A program made the translations under genes and the position numbers. Source: Flavobacteriales bacterium UBA6969 (GTDB lineage: Bacteria; Bacteroidota; Bacteroidia; Flavobacteriales_D; Sanyastnellaceae). Taken from it: 9,856 nt of DNA. Under the pieces are notes generated by a model. It saw nothing but the letters and a program-made list of their open reading frames with translations, did not search any database and was not told the origin of the DNA. Shown one piece after another: positions 6,701 to 9,856 of this stretch (position 1 is the first letter of the stretch; each line of letters starts with the position of its first letter). The stretch spans positions 46,001 through 55,856 of the forward strand of contig DJYV01000113.1 of NCBI GenBank assembly GCA_002448555.1, written 5' to 3'.

Positions 6701-8058
6701 CGCAGTTCCTGGAGCAGGGCGCCGAGCGCGGCCACGATACCAAGAAACTGGAGAAGATCTGGAAGGACTGGGAGGCGTTTGCCTCGTATGCCTTCAACAA
6801 ATCCCACTCGACGTGTTATGCGTGGGTGGCGTACCAAACCGCCTACCTGAAGGCCAATTACCCGGCTGAATACATGGCGGCGGTGCTGTCCAACAACATG
6901 AACGACATCAAGCAGGTCACGCTGTTCATGGAAGAGAGCCGCCACCGGGGCATTCCAGTCCTCGGCCCGGACGTGAATGAATCGCTCTTCAAATTCCGCG
7001 TGAACGCTGAGGGCGCCATCCGATTCGGGTTGGGCGCGATGCGGGGTGTGGGCGAGGGGGCGGTCCAATCCGTCATCGACGGCCGCCAGGACGGCGACGG
7101 GGGCTACGAGAGCCTGTTTGATTTTGCACGGCGTGTCAACCCCAAGGACGTCAACAAGCGTGTCTTCGAGGCGTTGGCGTTGGGCGGCGCCTTCGACGGG
7201 TTTGAGGGGCTGCACCGCGCGCAGTTCTTTGCCGAGGACGAAAAGGGCCGCACGCTCATCGAGCTCGCCGCGCGGTACGGTGCCGGCCACCAGGAGTCTG
7301 AGTCGTCGGCGCAGGCGTCGCTGTTCGGGGGGATGGAAGAGATGGAGATGCCGGAGCCGGCCATTCCGGTGTGCGAACCGTGGGACCAGATGGACCTGCT
7401 GGCGCGCGAGCGGGACGTCATTGGCGTGTACATCTCCGGTCACCCGCTCGACAAATTCCGGTTCGAGATCAAGCACCTGTGTTCGCCCGATGAAGGGCTG
7501 GAGGTGCTCAATGAGCCGCTTGCTTGGCGTGGACGCGAATTGCGGTTTGCCGGCCGCGTGGTTGAAGCGCAGCACCGCATTTCCAAAGCGGGTAAGCCGT
7601 TCGGAAGTGTAACCATAGAGGATTACCATGCGAGCCAACGCTTCATGCTGTTCGGTGACGATTACCTCAGGTTCAAGGACTACGTGGTCGAAGGGTGGTT
7701 CGTAATTGTGCGCGGCTCGGTCGAGCAACGCCGCTTCCGCGACGACCCCAATGACGTCGAATTCAAGGTGCGGCACATTGAGTTGTTGGCCGATGTGCGA
7801 GAGAAGTGGGTGTCGCGGCTGCGGTTGCAGATGGACTTGCAAGCGCTTGACGAGGAGCGACTTGATCGCATCGGCCAGATGATCGAAGGCAGTCCGGGAT
7901 CGGTGGGTCTTACGGTCGAAGTGCACGACCAGGGCATGGCGCTGGAGATGCCAAGCCGGACACACAAGGTGGCACTGAGCGATGATTTTGTCGACGAGCT
8001 TGAGGAACTCGTGAATGGCGGTGGCTTGCACTACCGGTTGGAAACGAGCAAGCAGTAA
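3766..8058 (+). CDS. dnaE: DNA polymerase III alpha subunit with N-terminal DnaQ-type exonuclease
   Basis: Replicative DNA polymerase, 1430 residues against about 1160 for E. coli DnaE; the excess is a fused N-terminal 3'-5' exonuclease. That domain (1 to about 192) has a full DEDDh set: D6 and E8 (DTETTG), D105 (HNIEFD), H170 and D175 (HDAAYD). An Ala-rich linker (207-235) leads to the PHP domain (from about 240; HLHAHSQFS at 243-251). The polymerase aspartates are D654 and D656 (PDIDIDFDD) and D820 (LLKMDFLG). The YRPGPLE motif, a fingers/helix-hairpin-helix region and a C-terminal OB fold (about 1265-1350) follow. QASLF at 1183-1187 is a candidate beta-clamp-binding motif. The ATG at 3766 directly starts the exonuclease strand (MFLIYDTETTGLP), as in flavobacterial homologues. 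A separate dnaQ may be unnecessary for proofreading. Confidence 0.97.
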   Translation: MFLIYDTETTGLPRDWNAPLTDSENWPRLVQLAWQLHDAQGKLISRGNLIVKPDGFTIPYTSAKIHGITTERAEKDGHPLAEVLAEFDKDLAQATYVMGHNIEFDVNIVGAEYHRLAQPVEKLTDKPVIDSKNEATDFCAIPGGRGGQFKWPTLTELHHKLFNTGFDEAHDAAYDVDATAKCFFELCRLCVIQRPEIEDPDAIVYEAPKLEAANFEAATPQAATAQAAPKTAKALSDDVPFIHLHAHSQFSILQAVGNVGELVDTAVSHGMNALAISDHGNMMGAFQFVRAANKAGIKAIVGAELNVCRDHNDRSTKDDGYPTVFLAKNKNGYYNLTKLSSKAYTDGFYYVPRIDKALVGQFKEDIIVTTGGLFGEIPSLILNVGEQQAEEAFVWWKDTLGENFYAEINRHGLEEENVVNEVLLRFCEKHGVKSIAANNAYYPDKKQADAHDILLCVKDAQNVSKPKKYIGKRGREFRFGMPNDEFYLKSPAEMRKLFADLPHALETTQAIADACEGYELERDVLLPAFEIPDEFVHAEDAKDGGKRGENAYLRHLTYEGAKKRYPEITDEIRERIDFELETIQRTGYPGYFLIVQDFTTAAREMGVSVGPGRGSAAGSAVAYCVGITNVDPIEYDLLFERFLNPDRVSLPDIDIDFDDEGRGKVIDYVINKYGSNQVAQIITYGSMAAKSSIRDTARVLELPLPDADRIAKLMPDISLKKLFTLDDKTLKEKLRGNEGLQQVNNIKELAKKASLEGQTLQTARVLEGSLRNTGIHACGVIITPSDITDYVPVAVAKDSDMACTQFDNAVAEDAGLLKMDFLGLKTLTIIKDAVRNVKDRHGIDLDPDSFPLDDTKTYELFQRGETIGIFQYESAGMQKYLKDLKPTVFGDLIAMNALYRPGPLEYIPSFVKRKHGQEPITYDLDACQEYLEETYGITVYQEQVMLLSQKLAGFTKGEADTLRKAMGKKKADLIAKMKPQFLEQGAERGHDTKKLEKIWKDWEAFASYAFNKSHSTCYAWVAYQTAYLKANYPAEYMAAVLSNNMNDIKQVTLFMEESRHRGIPVLGPDVNESLFKFRVNAEGAIRFGLGAMRGVGEGAVQSVIDGRQDGDGGYESLFDFARRVNPKDVNKRVFEALALGGAFDGFEGLHRAQFFAEDEKGRTLIELAARYGAGHQESESSAQASLFGGMEEMEMPEPAIPVCEPWDQMDLLARERDVIGVYISGHPLDKFRFEIKHLCSPDEGLEVLNEPLAWRGRELRFAGRVVEAQHRISKAGKPFGSVTIEDYHASQRFMLFGDDYLRFKDYVVEGWFVIVRGSVEQRRFRDDPNDVEFKVRHIELLADVREKWVSRLRLQMDLQALDEERLDRIGQMIEGSPGSVGLTVEVHDQGMALEMPSRTHKVALSDDFVDELEELVNGGGLHYRLETSKQ

Positions 8059-8117
8059 ACTTTTTCACGGGCGCTGCGGTTAGACGTGGATAAAAGGCAT
8101 GTTAATCCTCGCCAATT

Positions 8118-8151
8118 TTGAACGGGCGGTCGGGTTGGCCTGCTAACTTTG
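8118..8151 (+). promoter_or_regulatory. Bacteroidota-type promoter of trxA
   Basis: TTG at 8118-8120 (within ATTTTG), a 23-nt spacer and TAACTTTG at 8144-8151 match TTG-N17-23-TAnnTTTG. The start of transcription should be near 8156, leaving a leader of about 47 nt ending in an A-rich stretch just before the trxA ATG, the usual substitute for a Shine-Dalgarno sequence in this phylum. It gives trxA its own transcription independent of dnaE. Confidence 0.75.
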
Positions 8152-8202
8152 ATGAATCAAATTTGCGAGGGGCTGCGGCCGTGAGCTTAAAGACTGAAAA
8201 AA

Positions 8203-8520
8203 ATGGCTGTAGAATTTACCGCTGAAAACTTTGATGACTTGGCACTGAAGAGTGACAAGCCTGTCATTGTCGACTTTTGGGCCGAATGGTGCGGACCTTG
8301 CCGCATGGTAGGACCCGTTGTTGAGGAATTGGCAAACGATTATGACGGACGCGCTGTCATTGGCAAAGTCAACGTCGACCACCACGGAGACATCAGTATG
8401 AAATACGGAGTACGCAACATCCCCACCATTCTCTTCCTCAAAGGAGGTGAGGTCGTGGACAAGAGTGTTGGCGCTGTTCCAAAGAACGTATTGATTGAAA
8501 AATTGGACGCCTTGCTCTGA
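8203..8520 (+). CDS. trxA: Thioredoxin
   Basis: A 105-residue cytoplasmic thioredoxin, a general protein disulfide reductase recharged by thioredoxin reductase. The redox motif WCGPC is at 29-33, the buried aspartate is D24 (VDFWAEWC), the cis-proline is P74 in NIPT, and the C-terminal strands TILFLKGGEVVDKSVG and final helix match the family end to end. There is no signal peptide. The ATG at 8203 is preceded by an A-rich run (GACTGAAAAAA), with no competing start. It has its own promoter (8118-8151) and ends in a hairpin series with a terminator at 8577-8601, so it is a single-gene unit between dnaE and the DUF58 gene. Confidence 0.98.
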   Translation: MAVEFTAENFDDLALKSDKPVIVDFWAEWCGPCRMVGPVVEELANDYDGRAVIGKVNVDHHGDISMKYGVRNIPTILFLKGGEVVDKSVGAVPKNVLIEKLDALL

Positions 8521-8563
8521 GCCCTGCTCAGTGCATCGTTCGATGCAAATGCTTCACTGCATT
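8517..8563 (+). other. Three abutting stem-loops at the 3' end of trxA
   Basis: Three inverted repeats follow one another with no gap. CTGAGC/GCTCAG (8517-8522 with 8526-8531, loop CCT) contains the trxA stop codon. TGCATC/GATGCA (8532-8537 with 8542-8547, loop GTTC) is next; one more pair is possible within the loop. AATGC/GCATT (8548-8552 with 8559-8563, loop TTCACT) is third. None has a U tract. They would form a structured 3' UTR in front of the terminator, possibly protecting the trxA message from 3' exonucleases. Confidence 0.55.
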
Positions 8564-8576
8564 CACAACTTAAGGT

Positions 8577-8601
8577 CCTCACCAACCGGTGGGGATTTTT
8601 T
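8577..8601 (+). terminator. Rho-independent terminator of trxA
   Basis: CCTCACC (8577-8583) pairs with GGTGGGG (8588-8594), one pair being T-G, around an AACC loop. An A and a run of six T (8596-8601) follow. Stem strength, loop size and T run are those of an intrinsic terminator, 56 nt after the trxA stop and 49 nt before the next ATG. Confidence 0.8.
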
Positions 8602-8650
8602 GTGCGCGGTGGTGCCGTGCGCTCCCGGCCTCGATTCGTACCTTTAAAAC

Positions 8651-9595
8651 ATGCCTATGAACGTGGATCCTTCTGTGCTGCAGCGCCTTGGCCGCCTCGA
8701 GTTTTTGGCGCGCCAGGCCGTGGAAGGCTTCATCACCGGCTTGCACAAAAGCCCGTTCCACGGTTTCTCGGTGGAATTTGCAGAACATCGCCTCTACAAC
8801 CCTGGCGAGTCCACGCGCCATATCGATTGGAAACTCTACGGTCGCTCGGACAAACTCTTTGTCAAGCGCTATGAGGAAGAAACCAACTTGCGGTGCCAAC
8901 TCGTGCTCGACTGCAGCGGGTCCATGTGGTACCCGTCCGAAGTGGCATCCGACGGCCCCGAGCTGAACAAGCTCAAGTTTGCCATTCACAGCTGTGCGGC
9001 GCTGATTGAGCTGTTCCGACGCCAACGCGACGCTGTAGGCCTCAGCGTCTTTGCCGACGAATTGGAATCCCATATCCCGGCCAAATCCTCCGGAGCGCAC
9101 ATGCGTATGATCTACCACGAGCTGGAGCAACTGCTCGATGAGGTGGGGGAGCAGCGCAAAGGCACATCGACGGTGGAGGCCTTGCACCAGATTGCCGAAG
9201 CGAGCCCGCGCCGTTCGCTCGTTGTCGTGTTCAGTGACCTCCTCGATCGAGGTGGCGACATCGACGAGTTGATGGCGGCGCTCCAGCACCTGCGCCACAA
9301 CAAGCACGAGGTGGTACTGTTTCACGTCCTTGAAGACGCGACTGAGATGGATTTCAATTTCCAGGACCGTCCGACCATTTTTGAGGACCTTGAGACTGGT
9401 GAGGAGCTGCGCTTGCATCCGGCCGAAGTGCGCGAGGCGTACCAATTGCGCATGGCGCAACTCCGCAAGGATCTGGACGTCCGGTGCGCTCAGTACCGCA
9501 TTGATTGGGTGGATGTGGACATCGCTTCGGGCGTATTCCCCGTGCTGTCGGCCTACCTGGTGAAGCGGGCGAAGATGCGATCCAAGCGTGCTTAG
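8651..9595 (+). CDS. DUF58 domain protein with vWA-like MIDAS motif
   Basis: A 314-residue DUF58 protein. The family signature is clear: HRLYNPGESTRHIDWKLYGR (46-65) followed by LFVKRYEEETNL (69-80). A vWA-like fold comes next with the metal-site motif DCSGS (D87, S89, S91), T-rich GTST at 171-174, and FSDLLD with D196. No transmembrane segment or signal peptide is seen, so it is probably cytoplasmic or membrane-associated through partners. DUF58 proteins commonly sit beside MoxR AAA+ ATPases and the Bat proteins of Bacteroidota; neither is in this window, so the partner must be encoded elsewhere. The exact function is unknown. The ATG at 8651 and another at 8657 are both possible starts (MPMNVDP). 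A terminator lies just upstream, so the gene needs its own promoter; only a degenerate TACCTTTA at 8639-8646 is present. Confidence 0.93.
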   Translation: MPMNVDPSVLQRLGRLEFLARQAVEGFITGLHKSPFHGFSVEFAEHRLYNPGESTRHIDWKLYGRSDKLFVKRYEEETNLRCQLVLDCSGSMWYPSEVASDGPELNKLKFAIHSCAALIELFRRQRDAVGLSVFADELESHIPAKSSGAHMRMIYHELEQLLDEVGEQRKGTSTVEALHQIAEASPRRSLVVVFSDLLDRGGDIDELMAALQHLRHNKHEVVLFHVLEDATEMDFNFQDRPTIFEDLETGEELRLHPAEVREAYQLRMAQLRKDLDVRCAQYRIDWVDVDIASGVFPVLSAYLVKRAKMRSKRA

Positions 9596-9693
9596 CGCAT
9601 GCGGCGTTCGGATTGTTGGCCTTTTTCATCGGCTGTGCTGCCTACTTTTTCCTTGGTTTTCAAAGAGTTCAAATGCCTGCCAAATCTTTCTTT

Positions 9694-9716
9694 GGTGACC
9701 ACCGCAACTTTTTTTT
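9694..9716 (+). terminator. Possible weak terminator downstream of the DUF58 gene
   Basis: GGTG (9694-9697) and CACC (9700-9703) form a short inverted repeat, followed by GCAAC and eight T (9709-9716). The T run is strong but the stem is short, its loop is only two bases if fully paired, and five bases separate stem and T run. It is the only terminator-like site between the DUF58 gene and the tRNA promoter. Confidence 0.3.
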
Positions 9717-9734
9717 GAATGTGGCGTAGAAGTG

Positions 9735-9766
9735 TTGCAGAAGAAGGAATGAAATTCTTATCTTTG
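9735..9766 (+). promoter_or_regulatory. Bacteroidota-type promoter of tRNA-Asp
   Basis: TTG at 9735-9737, a 21-nt spacer and TATCTTTG at 9759-9766 match the phylum consensus at every specified position. The predicted start, near 9771, lies about 34 nt before the 5' end of the mature tRNA, which suits a short tRNA leader removed by RNase P. Confidence 0.85.
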
Positions 9767-9804
9767 CGCACCGCTGCAAACGAGCAGTGTTACTGTTGTG
9801 AAAC

Positions 9805-9856
9805 GGTCTGGTAGTTCAGTTGGTTAGAATACATGCCTGTCACGCATGGGGTCGCG
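9805..9856 (+). tRNA. tRNA-Asp (anticodon GTC), cut by the right window edge
   Basis: The 5' acceptor arm GGTCTGG (9805-9811) is followed by TA, a D arm with GTTC...GAAT and the AGTTGGTTA loop, the anticodon stem CATGC/GCATG (9832-9836 with 9844-9848) and the seven-base loop CTGTCAC with anticodon GTC at 9839-9841. The variable loop GGGTC and the first three bases of the T stem (GCG) are present; the T arm, 3' acceptor strand and any CCA lie beyond the window. More tRNA genes may follow in the same transcript. Confidence 0.95.

Noticed and set aside
5323..8031. Minus-strand open frame of 902 codons inside dnaE
   Set aside because: Antisense shadow: the plus strand encodes conserved polymerase motifs throughout, and the antisense protein is His/Val/Leu-rich without motifs.
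8059..8110. Terminator sought directly after dnaE
   Set aside because: Only a 4-bp CACG/CGTG pairing with a 15-nt loop is present and there is no T run after it, so no terminator is called.
8579..9460. Minus-strand open frame of 293 codons opposite the DUF58 gene
   Set aside because: Antisense shadow of DUF58, whose motifs are continuous on the plus strand; it also starts inside that gene with no promoter.

Overview
The window looks like a chromosomal segment of a fairly GC-rich member of Bacteroidota, most likely Flavobacteriales or a relative. Three things point there. The DnaE carries an N-terminal DnaQ-type exonuclease domain, an arrangement I know from flavobacteria. The three clearest promoters follow the Bacteroidota consensus (TTG, 17-23 nt, TAnnTTTG) rather than a sigma70 type. 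Start codons mostly lack a good Shine-Dalgarno sequence. No transposase, integrase or phage gene is visible, and no intergenic gap exceeds 300 bases.

Layout. On the minus strand, rpsP (ribosomal protein S16, 840 to 55) has an unusually long Ala/Glu tail built from 45-bp DNA repeats; its promoter lies at 910-940. Divergently, on the plus strand, a tightly packed four-gene cassette runs from 1018 to 3684: a RibD-C/DHFR-fold reductase, a CYTH (triphosphate tunnel) protein, a dihydroneopterin aldolase fused to a metal-type cupin, and a classical short-chain dehydrogenase. Every junction is a 4-bp ATGA overlap, so the four proteins are probably made together. After 81 nt comes dnaE (exonuclease-polymerase fusion, 1430 codons), then trxA with its own promoter and a run of RNA hairpins ending in a good terminator, then a DUF58/vWA-like gene. 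A 5'-partial tRNA-Asp(GUC) with a textbook promoter is cut by the right edge.

How it fits together. S16, DnaE, thioredoxin, DUF58 and tRNA-Asp are housekeeping genes, and from memory S16/dnaE and dnaE/trxA/DUF58 neighbourhoods recur in flavobacteria. The cassette at 1018-3684 is the unusual part. One member is a recognisable pterin enzyme (FolB), two are NAD(P)H-reductase folds, one is a triphosphate-binding fold, and the cupin is fused directly to FolB. I suggest, as inference only, a dedicated pterin-modifying pathway: triphosphate removal, side-chain cleavage or epimerisation, a cupin-catalysed step, and reduction. The FolB-cupin fusion with complete-looking active sites in both halves is the best candidate here for undescribed biochemistry.
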